Shown here piece by piece: positions 9,748 through 17,159 of a DNA stretch of 42,748 nucleotides (within the stretch, counting starts at the first letter, position 1; the number at the start of each line of letters is the position of its first letter). The notes beneath the pieces are model-generated. The model saw nothing but the letters and a program-made list of their open reading frames with translations. It had not been told where the DNA came from and did no database searches. The position numbers and the translations under genes were made by a program. Source of the DNA: Leptospiraceae bacterium (GTDB lineage: Bacteria > Spirochaetota > Leptospiria > Turneriellales > Turneriellaceae); contig JAGRNJ010000026.1 in assembly GCA_020440825.1 (NCBI GenBank), positions 1-42,748 of the forward strand, in the 5' to 3' direction.

Positions 9748-10220
9748 ACACCTGGTTGTTAAAGACCGAACCTTCGACATTTTCATGGCAGACTTTGAAC
9801 TCTCTGCCGGGCAAAATAAGCCAGTGGGAGGGGGTAAGAAATTATCAGGCGCGAAACTTCATTCGTGAGATGAAAAAAGGCGATCTGGCCCTTTTTTATC
9901 ACAGCGTTGTGAGTCCTCAGATTATTCCCGGCATCGTACAGATAGTAAAAGAACCTTACGCAGATTATTTTTCCTGGGATCCCAAAAGCAAATATTTTGA
10001 TCCCAAATCATCCCCAGAGAATCCACGCTGGCAGATGGTCGATGTAAAGGCTTACCTGGAAATTAAACAGCCAATCAGCCGGGAAGAGTTGAAAGAAATA
10101 CCCGAACTGGCCGATATGGAACTTCTCAGAAAAGGCAGCAGACTCTCTGTTATGCCGGTCGAAAAAAAACATTTTCAGAGAATTCTGAAAATTCGGGGAA
10201 TCAAATTAAATGGTCATTAA
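9744..10220 (+). CDS. EVE domain protein
   Basis: Protein of 158 residues consisting of a single EVE domain (PUA-like fold, related to human THYN1 and to YTH domains). Visible signatures are WLLKTEPSTFSW, the central WEGVRNYQARNF, MKKGDLALFYHS and GIVQIVKEPYAD. EVE and YTH domains bind modified bases in DNA or RNA, and fused versions occur in restriction systems. A stand-alone EVE protein like this one has no settled role in bacteria. It overlaps the preceding 79-residue gene by 4 bp and the following membrane-anchored gene by 11 bp, forming a three-gene unit. Confidence 0.9.
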   Translation: MNTWLLKTEPSTFSWQTLNSLPGKISQWEGVRNYQARNFIREMKKGDLALFYHSVVSPQIIPGIVQIVKEPYADYFSWDPKSKYFDPKSSPENPRWQMVDVKAYLEIKQPISREELKEIPELADMELLRKGSRLSVMPVEKKHFQRILKIRGIKLNGH

Positions 10221-10764
10221 ATCAAAAGCCGGAACACTTATTTTTCTTCTGCTCGCTGGTATTTTTACGATGGCAATTTTCCTGGTGCCAGCCTGGCATA
10301 TGGGTCTGTTTGCAACCGGCGAAATTAGGGAAGCGAGTTTTGAAAAAATTGAAATAGACGGATTGCCCTCTCTCGGTGATTATTACAAGACAGGTAAAAA
10401 AATACTCGAGGTCAAAGCAGCCTATGAAGCAGCAGGATTACGCTGCCGTCCGGCTGAAATGCTGCTCAATGATACACGGCATGTTGTAAAAGGTTATTTG
10501 AATTCTGTAGGGGGTTGCCTGGCAGAATTGAATATAAACAAGGTCAGGAAAAAATTAAACCGGGAAGATTTGCAGAGACTGACGATGCCAGCCGGTCGAG
10601 GAATTGAAGTCAAAGTAGATGCACATCCTGTTTTTGCGGTTCGCAAGGCCATTGGTATCATTCAAAAAGAATCTGATCGGCGAAAATTAAAGACTCTGTT
10701 TCCTGTACTGTATTATATTGATGATGATCAGACTCCGATTTTCAGAGTCATTTTTGTGAAATGA
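10210..10764 (+). CDS. Membrane-anchored GyrI-like domain protein (tentative)
   Basis: Protein of 184 residues with one N-terminal transmembrane helix (about 9-30) and a soluble domain outside the cytoplasm. The pattern GDYYKTGKKILEV, AYEAAGLRCRP, LLNDTRHVVKGYLNSVGGCL and later VDAHPVFAVRKAIG resembles membrane-anchored GyrI-like (AraC effector-binding, SOUL-like) small-molecule-binding domains. This is family resemblance by eye, without an exact signature. The ATG overlaps the end of the EVE gene by 11 bp. Confidence 0.6.
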   Translation: MVIKSKAGTLIFLLLAGIFTMAIFLVPAWHMGLFATGEIREASFEKIEIDGLPSLGDYYKTGKKILEVKAAYEAAGLRCRPAEMLLNDTRHVVKGYLNSVGGCLAELNINKVRKKLNREDLQRLTMPAGRGIEVKVDAHPVFAVRKAIGIIQKESDRRKLKTLFPVLYYIDDDQTPIFRVIFVK

Positions 10765-10788
10765 CTGCCGATCTCGCGATGCCTTAAT

Positions 10789-11829
10789 TTATTGCTGCAA
10801 TAGGGCCGGTGTGCCAGTTTGCATGGAATCTTCTTCCATGCAGATATAGACAGATTCACTGCGAAAACCAGATTCAATCGCGATTTCTTTCAGTTTATTT
10901 AAAGTGCGTAAACGAATATGGCGGGCATAACGTTTTTTTCCATCGCTTCCGGTAACAAATTCTTCTGCAAGCAAAGCTGATTGAGGATAATTCTGATTCA
11001 AGGCACTAAATGTATCTTTTGCAAAACGAACCATTCCTATCGAGAGATACTCAAAAACTTCTAACGGTAAAAAATGTTTTATTTTGAGAAATAGATTTCG
11101 GTAATTTTCAAACACTTTGGGATTATAGATAACGGGGTCGCAGTGCAGACCCAGTTTGAAGCTGCGCTGGTAGAGTTTCTGTAGAGCTCTCAAACGCGCA
11201 TCGAGAGCAGAAGCAGAACGGTCATACCGTCTTACCTGATCTTCTGGTGCAATAGAATAGCTGATAATCAGATTTTCATGCGGATTTACATTTCTTAACC
11301 CGCGTAGATTGGCAGATTTAGTACGCAGTTCTATCTTGGCATTCGGATGCTGTTGCAGCCAGTTTGAATACTCTGCCCATTCTTCTGTAATGTGGGACAA
11401 TGCCAGACTGTCACTGAATTCACCGGCATGGAACCAGACGTTGCTGTTAAAACTTCTGGTAATCTCTGTCATAGAATCCCGAATTTCGTCATGATTGGTA
11501 AACAAGACGAGATCAGGTGAACGAAAATAACCCTGCAAATAACAGTATTCGCATTCATAGATACAGTTATAGGCATGAACAAAGTAATAGTGGGGTTCTC
11601 CTGAGACCCCATAGGCTTCGGGTGCAGGTTTCACCGTTTTCCCCTGCTTACGGGCCAGAAAAAGCTGCAGATTGTTTCGTTTATCTAAATACGGTTTATG
11701 GTAACGTCCGAACCAGTCTGTATAGTTGTCAATAAAGACGATTTCACGATGTTTCATTTTATCGAGTATATTTTTTACATAACTCGAATCTTTTACCTGA
11801 TTCTCAACAATAATCCGTTTGATTCTCAT
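10789..11829 (-). CDS. Spore photoproduct lyase family radical SAM protein
   Basis: Radical SAM enzyme of 346 residues in the spore-photoproduct-lyase (SplB) family. Cysteines 89, 93 and 96 form CX3CX2C in NCIYECEYCYLQGYF, matching the CYLQ context of SplB. Downstream are FHAGEFSDSLAL, IELRTKSAN, SIAPEDQVRRYD and KLGLHCDPVIY, and the end VYICMEEDS resembles the SplB C-terminus. SplB repairs the UV thymine dimer of spores; family members occur in non-sporulating bacteria, where their substrate is mostly unknown. It is the last gene of a minus-strand unit and its ATG overlaps the stop of the preceding gene by 4 bp. Which cysteine, if any, acts as hydrogen-atom donor is not clear from sequence. 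Confidence 0.85.
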   Translation of the reverse strand: MRIKRIIVENQVKDSSYVKNILDKMKHREIVFIDNYTDWFGRYHKPYLDKRNNLQLFLARKQGKTVKPAPEAYGVSGEPHYYFVHAYNCIYECEYCYLQGYFRSPDLVLFTNHDEIRDSMTEITRSFNSNVWFHAGEFSDSLALSHITEEWAEYSNWLQQHPNAKIELRTKSANLRGLRNVNPHENLIISYSIAPEDQVRRYDRSASALDARLRALQKLYQRSFKLGLHCDPVIYNPKVFENYRNLFLKIKHFLPLEVFEYLSIGMVRFAKDTFSALNQNYPQSALLAEEFVTGSDGKKRYARHIRLRTLNKLKEIAIESGFRSESVYICMEEDSMQTGTPALLQQ

Positions 11830-12758
11830 GATTCATTGCCGTTTAAGATACTGAATATTTTTTCATAAGGTAAACTCTGTAGTTTTTGAATCTGTTTCGC
11901 CAAATCTGTAGATTCATCAAACGTCAGTTCAACCTGCAACTGAGGAACTTCAAAATTTGCCGGAAACCGGAGATTAAAAACAGAATTGTTAAATTGATGA
12001 GCAATAGTTTGCAGATTGTCTTTGATTTTTGTTTTTTCAGGCGATACCAGATTTTCCAGTTCTTCGAGAAGCGCCTGGGCTCGTCTCTTTAATGAGGGTT
12101 CAGAATCACAGATTTTTGTCCATCGGCAATCATTCAGAATCTGCTCAGTTGAAAGCCCTTTAAGGTTCAAGATTTTTACATACTTTGCATAAATGTGCTT
12201 TTGGGAATGACTGAAGTGTGCGCCTTCAGGCAGTTGAATAGGATCGGTTTTAACAATAGTCTTTTCAGGCAGGGTATGCAGAGAAGATGAAAATGCTGCT
12301 GCAGCTTCCTGCTGCCAATTCTCATTGCCCTGTCTGATTACGTATGCCAAAGTGTTCAGCTTTTTTTTCATCAGCTGGCAGGTGAAGGCAATAGTATAAG
12401 AATAACGGTCATAGTAGTCTGCAATAATTTTAAACGTTTCATTCGGTAAACCAGATACCTCAAGGTCAGGGAATGCGAGAAGATCTATTTTTCCCGCAGG
12501 GTTCACAATAACCGGTTCGGGTGGTTTTTTTGCATGAAACTCATAGATTGTTTTCACCTGGTTTATTGTACCGGTCGGGACAGTTTTTGAAAAACTGCAG
12601 ACAGAGGTACAATGGTAGATGTTTTGAATTTCCGGGTTCTGCTCCAGTTTTTTTACGAGAGTGATCATCGTCGCTCGTAAGTCATACTGGCAGATAAAAA
12701 TTTGATTGCGGGGCAGGTCAATTGTTTCATGAGCAGAATTGAAAATATAAAGATTCAT
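11826..12758 (-). CDS. Unknown protein translationally coupled to the SPL-family enzyme
   Basis: Protein of 310 residues that I do not recognise. It has no signal peptide or membrane helix and is likely cytoplasmic. The N-terminal half is alpha/beta-like (MNLYIFNSAHETIDLPRNQ) with several cysteines, two of them spaced as CTSVC. The C-terminal half is helical. It overlaps the SPL-family gene by 4 bp and the upstream Fn3-like gene by 4 bp. The tight coupling suggests it works with the radical SAM enzyme, for example as a partner or substrate-recognition protein, but that is inference. Confidence 0.75.
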   Translation of the reverse strand: MNLYIFNSAHETIDLPRNQIFICQYDLRATMITLVKKLEQNPEIQNIYHCTSVCSFSKTVPTGTINQVKTIYEFHAKKPPEPVIVNPAGKIDLLAFPDLEVSGLPNETFKIIADYYDRYSYTIAFTCQLMKKKLNTLAYVIRQGNENWQQEAAAAFSSSLHTLPEKTIVKTDPIQLPEGAHFSHSQKHIYAKYVKILNLKGLSTEQILNDCRWTKICDSEPSLKRRAQALLEELENLVSPEKTKIKDNLQTIAHQFNNSVFNLRFPANFEVPQLQVELTFDESTDLAKQIQKLQSLPYEKIFSILNGNES

Positions 12759-13168
12759 GGTACAGAGATTGTGATCAGATTAGACAATGCAGATTCTCTG
12801 TTTCCGTCACTAGCGGTGATTCCGAAGATATGTTCTCCCTTTACAGAAATGGGTGAGGTGAAGCTGGCCTCGAGGCTGCCATCATCAATGAAAAAGTATT
12901 TATGCCGCGGATGGTAAGGATCTTCTGGAAAGGTATTAAAATATCTGTAAATAATATACCGGGTAACGGAATTTCCTGTATCAGGATCAATGCTCTGGGT
13001 CCAGCTCAGTTTTAATGTACCTGTATCGTAATTGAGTACAGGAGTAGAAGGTTTTTCACCTCCCAAAATATTTTCTTTATTGGAATAATAGTCTTCTTCA
13101 ATAGGTGCGTTTAAAACACAAAACACCGGTATACAAATTAGAGGGAAAAAAAGGAAACTGGCTCTCAT
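12755..13168 (-). CDS. Exported protein with one fibronectin-III-like domain
   Basis: Protein of 137 residues. A hydrophobic N-terminus (about 1-20) containing cysteines is a probable signal peptide or lipoprotein signal. The rest fits one Fn3-type beta sandwich: PSTPVLNYDTGTLKLSW, then a tyrosine-rich strand (VTRYIIYRYF), and finally FGITASDGNRESALSNL. The pattern of Pro start, Trp after KLS and the YxIYR strand is typical of Fn3 domains. It overlaps both neighbours by 4 bp, so it belongs to the unit that ends with the SPL-family gene. No function is assigned. Confidence 0.7.
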   Translation of the reverse strand: MRASFLFFPLICIPVFCVLNAPIEEDYYSNKENILGGEKPSTPVLNYDTGTLKLSWTQSIDPDTGNSVTRYIIYRYFNTFPEDPYHPRHKYFFIDDGSLEASFTSPISVKGEHIFGITASDGNRESALSNLITISVP

Positions 13169-13650
13169 AAGAATTGGTCGTCCCCGGTAACGAATGGTGC
13201 TCGAGGTATTGCTGAGTCTCTGTCAAGTTCATGCAGAATGCGCAGGTTATGCCGAAGCTGGTTAACAAAGTCTTGACCGCCCTCGCTGATTGAGGCTTTT
13301 AGCAGATTGTTTCTTGCCTTCGAGAAATTTTTTTCGAGCATTTCGATAGCGGCCATGTTGTTAAGATAGAACAAAGTCTGACGATCTGCTATGTTTTTTG
13401 ATTTCTCTCGAGCTAAAGATAAATTTCCTTTCTCAATAGCCGTGCAGATATTTTCAAATTGTGCAGGGCAGAATAAATAAAAATTTACGGGTTGAAGATA
13501 CTGCACTTTTACCTGAACCTCACGGCCCTCAAGTCGGCCGGGAAATTCCTGCGGAATCTGCAATTGTATAAAATCGGTAGAGCTGGAACAGGATTGGCAG
13601 GACAAAATCGCCAGTGTCAAACCAGATAGAATCAAAGCATAGTGGCCCAC
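13165..13650 (-). CDS. Putative lipoprotein, first gene of the SPL unit
   Basis: Protein of 161 residues with a short signal ending in LAILSC (cysteine 18), a good spirochaete-type lipobox, so the mature protein is likely lipid-anchored. The C-terminal half is helical, with a TPR-like pattern (NNMAAIEMLEKNFSKARNNLLKASI). There is no named family I can give. It heads the four-gene unit 13650 to 10789, whose three junctions are all 4-bp overlaps. It diverges from pth with a palindrome between them. Confidence 0.75.
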   Translation of the reverse strand: MGHYALILSGLTLAILSCQSCSSSTDFIQLQIPQEFPGRLEGREVQVKVQYLQPVNFYLFCPAQFENICTAIEKGNLSLAREKSKNIADRQTLFYLNNMAAIEMLEKNFSKARNNLLKASISEGGQDFVNQLRHNLRILHELDRDSAIPRAPFVTGDDQFL

Positions 13651-13668
13651 TCTGCAAAAGTAAAGAAG

Positions 13669-13685
13669 TTTGACATCATGTCAAA
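13669..13685. promoter_or_regulatory. Palindrome in a divergent promoter region
   Basis: TTTGACAT, one base (C), ATGTCAAA: two perfect 8-bp arms lying in the 56 bp between the divergent lipoprotein and pth genes. It contains TTGACA on both strands, so it may be a pair of -35 boxes, an operator, or both. A binding protein cannot be named. Confidence 0.45.
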
Positions 13686-13706
13686 TCATCATGAAATTCC
13701 CAAACT

Positions 13707-14234
13707 ATGAAATGGCTGTATGTCGGGCTTATGAACCCGGGCAAAGAATACCTGTATACCCGACATAATGCCGGCTGTGATGCCTTGTACGCACAAATTG
13801 AAAATGTATCATTCAGTGCAGAGAAAAAGATATTTTCAATGGCCGGTTCTTGTTCTAAAGAATCAAACCAGTATTATTTTATTTTTCCGGTAACCTTTAT
13901 GAATCTCTCGGGCAATGCTGTAGCAGCGGCAATGAAAAAATACAGTGTAGATATTGAACATGTCGTTGTTTTTCATGACGAAATAGAATTACCACCAGGT
14001 GAAGTTCAGTATAAAAAAGGCGGGGGTCACCGAGGGCACAATGGTTTGCGAGATATCATTGCAAAGACCGGCAGTCCCGATTTTCATCGAATTAGAATCG
14101 GGGTCGGGCGGCCCCCCGCCAATACAAATATGTCTGTTGCAGATTATGTACTCTCAAAAGGCCCGGCCAGTGAGCGGCCGGGCAAAGAAAAAGTAAAAGC
14201 AGTGCTTGATGAAAACCAGTTGAACTGGCAGTAA
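13707..14234 (+). CDS. pth: Peptidyl-tRNA hydrolase
   Basis: Enzyme of 175 residues that releases peptides from stalled peptidyl-tRNA. Asn10 and His20 (GLMNPGKEYLYTRHNAG) match the conserved asparagine and catalytic histidine. FMNLSG, VVFHDEIELPPG with the conserved aspartate, GGGHRGHNGLRDI and FHRIRIGVGRP complete the family pattern. The usual Leu after GLG is Met here. At 175 residues it is slightly shorter than the E. coli enzyme (194). It converges with ssb, and a palindromic repeat lies between the two stop codons. Confidence 0.97.
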   Translation: MKWLYVGLMNPGKEYLYTRHNAGCDALYAQIENVSFSAEKKIFSMAGSCSKESNQYYFIFPVTFMNLSGNAVAAAMKKYSVDIEHVVVFHDEIELPPGEVQYKKGGGHRGHNGLRDIIAKTGSPDFHRIRIGVGRPPANTNMSVADYVLSKGPASERPGKEKVKAVLDENQLNWQ

Positions 14235-14236
14235 TC

Positions 14237-14290
14237 TTTAAGTAACCTCTGAAAAAGTCCCTCCATGCACTTTTTCAGAGATTCCTTAAG
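14237..14290. repeat. Palindromic repeat, copy 1 (also a bidirectional terminator)
   Basis: CTCTGAAAAAGT (14247-14258), a 10-nt loop and ACTTTTTCAGAG (14269-14280) give a perfect 12-bp stem. It is flanked by AAGTAACC on the left and ATTCCTTAAG on the right. The right end includes the ssb stop codon (14286-14288). The A- and T-runs in the stem would let it terminate both convergent genes. Near-identical sequence, including the loop, recurs inverted at 23823-23868, and a diverged copy lies at 22097-22151. Confidence 0.8.
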
Positions 14291-14645
14291 CAGCTTCTTT
14301 GAATACTGGTTTGAATTTAGGGTCTGTAATTTGTATTGTATCGGCACTCATTTGAAAAGTGTGTCGTTTTTTGCCCTCGTTATCAATCCATCGGCGCTGG
14401 GTTATTTCACCATTCACCATGACCTGCAATCCTTTGAACAGCAGGGGCTCAAAAATTTCTGCTGTTTTCTCCCAGGCCGAAATATCCAGAAAACTGGTGT
14501 GACTGCCCGAGTTGTCGGTCAGGTGCATGCTGTCATATGCCAGCACAAAGTTCAGAACCTTTTTTCCTGTTTTTGTTTCTTTTAACTCAGGTACCGTTGC
14601 CACCCGGCCGACTATCTGGTGAAAGCTTAATTCATTTGTAAACAT
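14286..14645 (-). CDS. ssb: Single-stranded DNA-binding protein, short form
   Basis: OB-fold SSB of 119 residues. Typical elements are QIVGRVATVPELKET, VLNFVLAYD, FLDISAWEKTAEI, KGLQVMVNGEITQRRWIDNEGKKR and TFQMSADTIQI. The protein stops right after the OB fold (PVFKEAA). It therefore lacks both the glycine-rich linker and the acidic DDDIPF-type tip by which SSB recruits repair and replication proteins in most bacteria. It may be a secondary SSB, or this lineage may use another recruitment mode. Its last codons lie in a dispersed palindromic repeat, so the tip could have been lost when the repeat inserted. Confidence 0.92.
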   Translation of the reverse strand: MFTNELSFHQIVGRVATVPELKETKTGKKVLNFVLAYDSMHLTDNSGSHTSFLDISAWEKTAEIFEPLLFKGLQVMVNGEITQRRWIDNEGKKRHTFQMSADTIQITDPKFKPVFKEAA

Positions 14646-14746
14646 TGTAAACCTCTTGACTTTTTATTTCAAAAACCGGAATCTCTTCTGGTTTCATTAT
14701 TGATATACCCGAAAAATGCGATTTTGTTTCACAAATTCTGAAAAAA

Positions 14747-15340
14747 ATGAAAGATTTTATTGAATTATTTTTTCTTTGTTTTGTTCCTGTCTTTGTCGCG
14801 GTTGATGCTGTTGGCATTCTTCCGATGTATATGCAGCTGACTGAAGGCTATGCACCGGATGCCAGACGTCGATTGCTTATTTCTTCGATGGCAACAGCAA
14901 CCGGGGTAGCATTCTTGTTTACCTTCACCGGCCCTGAATTATTGAGACTTCTGGGAATCTCAGTGAATGATTTTTCCGTTGCGGGAGGGCTAATTTTGTT
15001 TGTGCTTGCTTTACTCGATTTGATGAGCGAAGGCAAAATTCGCCGCAGTCCGGGCAAGCTTCATGCCGGTGCGGTACCATTAGGTGTACCAATCATTGTC
15101 GGGCCGGCTGTACTGGCCACTCTAATGCTGCTCGTCAAGCAGTACGGCTATACAATGACTTCGATTGCCTTGCTTTGCAACCTTGTTTTTGCTGCAATTG
15201 TGTTTTCACTGGCAACGCCGTTGACAAAATTTCTGGGAGATGCAGGCTCCCGTATTGTCAGCAAGATTGCAACTTTATTTCTCGCAGCCATCGGGGTCAT
15301 GATGGTGAGAAAAGGTATTACCGGCATGCTGGGCGGATGA
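14747..15340 (+). CDS. MarC family integral membrane protein
   Basis: Membrane protein of 197 residues with about six transmembrane helices (MarC/NAAT family). Family features are FVAVDAVGILPMYMQLT in helix 1, the FSVAGGLILFVLALLDL segment, and AVPLGVPIIVGPAVLATLML in the middle. One archaeal member was described as a neutral amino acid transporter; E. coli MarC has no clear substrate. It starts 101 bp from the divergent ssb gene and has no operon partner. Confidence 0.93.
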   Translation: MKDFIELFFLCFVPVFVAVDAVGILPMYMQLTEGYAPDARRRLLISSMATATGVAFLFTFTGPELLRLLGISVNDFSVAGGLILFVLALLDLMSEGKIRRSPGKLHAGAVPLGVPIIVGPAVLATLMLLVKQYGYTMTSIALLCNLVFAAIVFSLATPLTKFLGDAGSRIVSKIATLFLAAIGVMMVRKGITGMLGG

Positions 15341-15367
15341 CCGTTTCATACACCTTATTCATGTGAA

Positions 15368-16456
15368 TTATTTAGATTTAAAAATCCCTCCGATTGGCAA
15401 TATATGTATTTTGTCAGGGTTAATCTTGTGTTTCTCAGCTGCTTCCAGGGTTTCCTTTCTGGGAGCCATAAAGTCTTCATCTGCCAGTACAAAGGTGCCC
15501 CAATGCATCGCAATGAACTCTTTCGCTGACAGGTCGATAAAAGCTTGAACTGCTTCTTCAGGATTGACATGCACAGCACGCATAAACCAGCGAGGCTGAT
15601 ATGCCCCAATGGGCAGCATTGCAATTGTGGGAGCTCCCAGTCGCTGGCGAATCTCCTGAAAATGATTAGAATAGGCAGTATCGCCTGCAAAATAAATTTT
15701 GTGCTGGCCGTATTCCATATACCAGCCTGCCCACAGAGTTTCATCCCGATCTGCAACCCCGCGACCTGAAAAATGCTTGGCCGGTGTACAGTGAAACGTC
15801 AGTTTTTTATTATCGCTTTCAAACGGAATATATTGCCACCAGTCAAGTTCCACAACTTTTTGAGCTCCGGCTTTTTTCAGTGTTTCTTTTATTTTTAACG
15901 GTACCAGAAAAACCGGTGCAAACTTCTTTTCAAGCTCGGCGATACTGGCAGTATCCAGATGATCATAATGATTATGGGAGATGATGACATAGTCAATTTT
16001 TGGTAATTCTGCAATCTGCCAGGGCAGGGGTGAAATTCGCTTGGGACCTGCAAAGCTCACCGGGCTTACCCGATCTGAAAAAACCGGATCAGTAAGAATT
16101 GTAACTCCCTGCATCTTGATTATAAATGTACTGTGCCCGACCCAGATTATCGAAAGCCTGTCTTCAACAGACAAAAGCTGGGTTTCATCAATTTTTTCGA
16201 GTGGGAGTGGCAAAGCGGTGCGAAAATCAAACATTTTCCCGGCAATCCATCCGGCCGCCCGCATAACAGAAGCCCGTTCATTGTCGCCCCATATATTGGT
16301 GAACCCGGTTTTTGTATGGTGCAAGGTTGTATAAAATGGATGATTTTTTATTGAAAATAATTCAGGTTTCATAAATCCCTCTAGATAAAATAAACTTGTG
16401 AAAATAATGAAAGCAGTCAAGAAAGGTTTGCGCAGTAAAAATAGTCCAGATTTCAT
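15368..16456 (-). CDS. MBL-fold hydrolase, NAPE-PLD-like
   Basis: Metallo-beta-lactamase-fold enzyme of 362 residues, closest in pattern to N-acyl-phosphatidylethanolamine phospholipase D and the YtnP/UlaG group. WVGHSTFIIKMQGVTILTDPVF leads into the metal motif SHNHYDHLD (about residues 160-168). TPAKHFSGRG, YFAGDTAYS, MLPIGAYQPRWFM and AMHWGTFVL complete the site. A signal anchor (about 10-27) suggests it acts at or outside the inner membrane. The frame is open further upstream, but the start at 16456 is chosen because it follows the stop of the carbonic anhydrase homologue by one base and begins the hydrophobic anchor. The substrate is likely a phospholipid ester or amide, inferred from the family. 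Confidence 0.85.
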   Translation of the reverse strand: MKSGLFLLRKPFLTAFIIFTSLFYLEGFMKPELFSIKNHPFYTTLHHTKTGFTNIWGDNERASVMRAAGWIAGKMFDFRTALPLPLEKIDETQLLSVEDRLSIIWVGHSTFIIKMQGVTILTDPVFSDRVSPVSFAGPKRISPLPWQIAELPKIDYVIISHNHYDHLDTASIAELEKKFAPVFLVPLKIKETLKKAGAQKVVELDWWQYIPFESDNKKLTFHCTPAKHFSGRGVADRDETLWAGWYMEYGQHKIYFAGDTAYSNHFQEIRQRLGAPTIAMLPIGAYQPRWFMRAVHVNPEEAVQAFIDLSAKEFIAMHWGTFVLADEDFMAPRKETLEAAEKHKINPDKIHILPIGGIFKSK

Positions 16457-16457
16457 A

Positions 16458-17030
16458 TTAGATACCCATTTGCGCAACAATATCCTGCGCATCCCGTTTG
16501 AACATTCTTTCTTCTGCTTCTGAGAATGGTCCGAAGATATTTGCCTGAATTCTTTTCGCAAGGGCAATATATTCAAGACAGCCCATGACTGTGGCTGAAG
16601 GTTGTCCCTTATCGGGAATTATTTTAATTCCGTCTTTGTCCGGTAAAACCAGCGACCGTGCAGGTATTTTTTTACCCCCCCGAATAAGACAGCCGGCAAC
16701 GATTGTGGCGCCGTCGCCAATTTCCGCTTTATCGAGAACAATACTGCCAATGCCAATCAGCACCCCTCTGCCTATGGTACAACCGTGTAGCATTGTATTG
16801 TGTCCTACCAGCGAGTAGTCGCCAATGGAAATGCCTCGTGCCGAGTCTGTGTGCAGGGTTGAATTATCCTGAATATTTACCGCTTCGCCCAGCTCAATTT
16901 TATTCATATCTGCACGAATGACGACGCCCGGCCAGATGCTGCAGTTCTTTCCCAGAATGACATCACCGATCAAGGTAGATGCGGGGTGAATATACACCCC
17001 GGTATTTTTTGGCTGTTGATTGTTTGCCAT
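16458..17030 (-). CDS. Gamma carbonic anhydrase family protein
   Basis: Left-handed beta-helix protein of 190 residues. Hexapeptide repeats run from about residue 15 to 125. His60, His77 and His82 (STLH, VGHNTMLHG) match the three metal-binding histidines of gamma carbonic anhydrases and YrdA/PaaY relatives. Many such proteins bind zinc and some have weak or no anhydrase activity, so catalysis is not certain. It is directly followed by the NAPE-PLD-like gene, one base apart, which suggests co-transcription. Confidence 0.92.
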   Translation of the reverse strand: MANNQQPKNTGVYIHPASTLIGDVILGKNCSIWPGVVIRADMNKIELGEAVNIQDNSTLHTDSARGISIGDYSLVGHNTMLHGCTIGRGVLIGIGSIVLDKAEIGDGATIVAGCLIRGGKKIPARSLVLPDKDGIKIIPDKGQPSATVMGCLEYIALAKRIQANIFGPFSEAEERMFKRDAQDIVAQMGI

Positions 17031-17113
17031 GAAGTCTATTGTTCAAACTTACAGCCAGAAATCAAGCAACTAACCGGTTCAAGAAAAGGTCTCTCCGTAT
17101 CTGTGTACTTGCC

Positions 17114-17135
17114 GTAAAAGGCCCGCAATGCGGGC
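17114..17135 (-). terminator. Probable intrinsic terminator after the DUF4153 gene
   Basis: GCCCG (17121-17125) and CGGGC (17131-17135) pair around a 5-nt loop. On the minus strand the stem is followed by CCTTTTAC. It lies 25 bp past the stop of the DUF4153 gene on that strand. The T-run is short. Confidence 0.55.
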
Positions 17136-17159
17136 ATTAAATTTCTCTTTGCAGGAATG

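Noticed and set aside
16457..16576. Upstream 40-codon extension of the NAPE-PLD-like gene
   Set aside because: It overlaps the carbonic anhydrase homologue, has no ribosome site and lies before a clean signal anchor starting at 16456.
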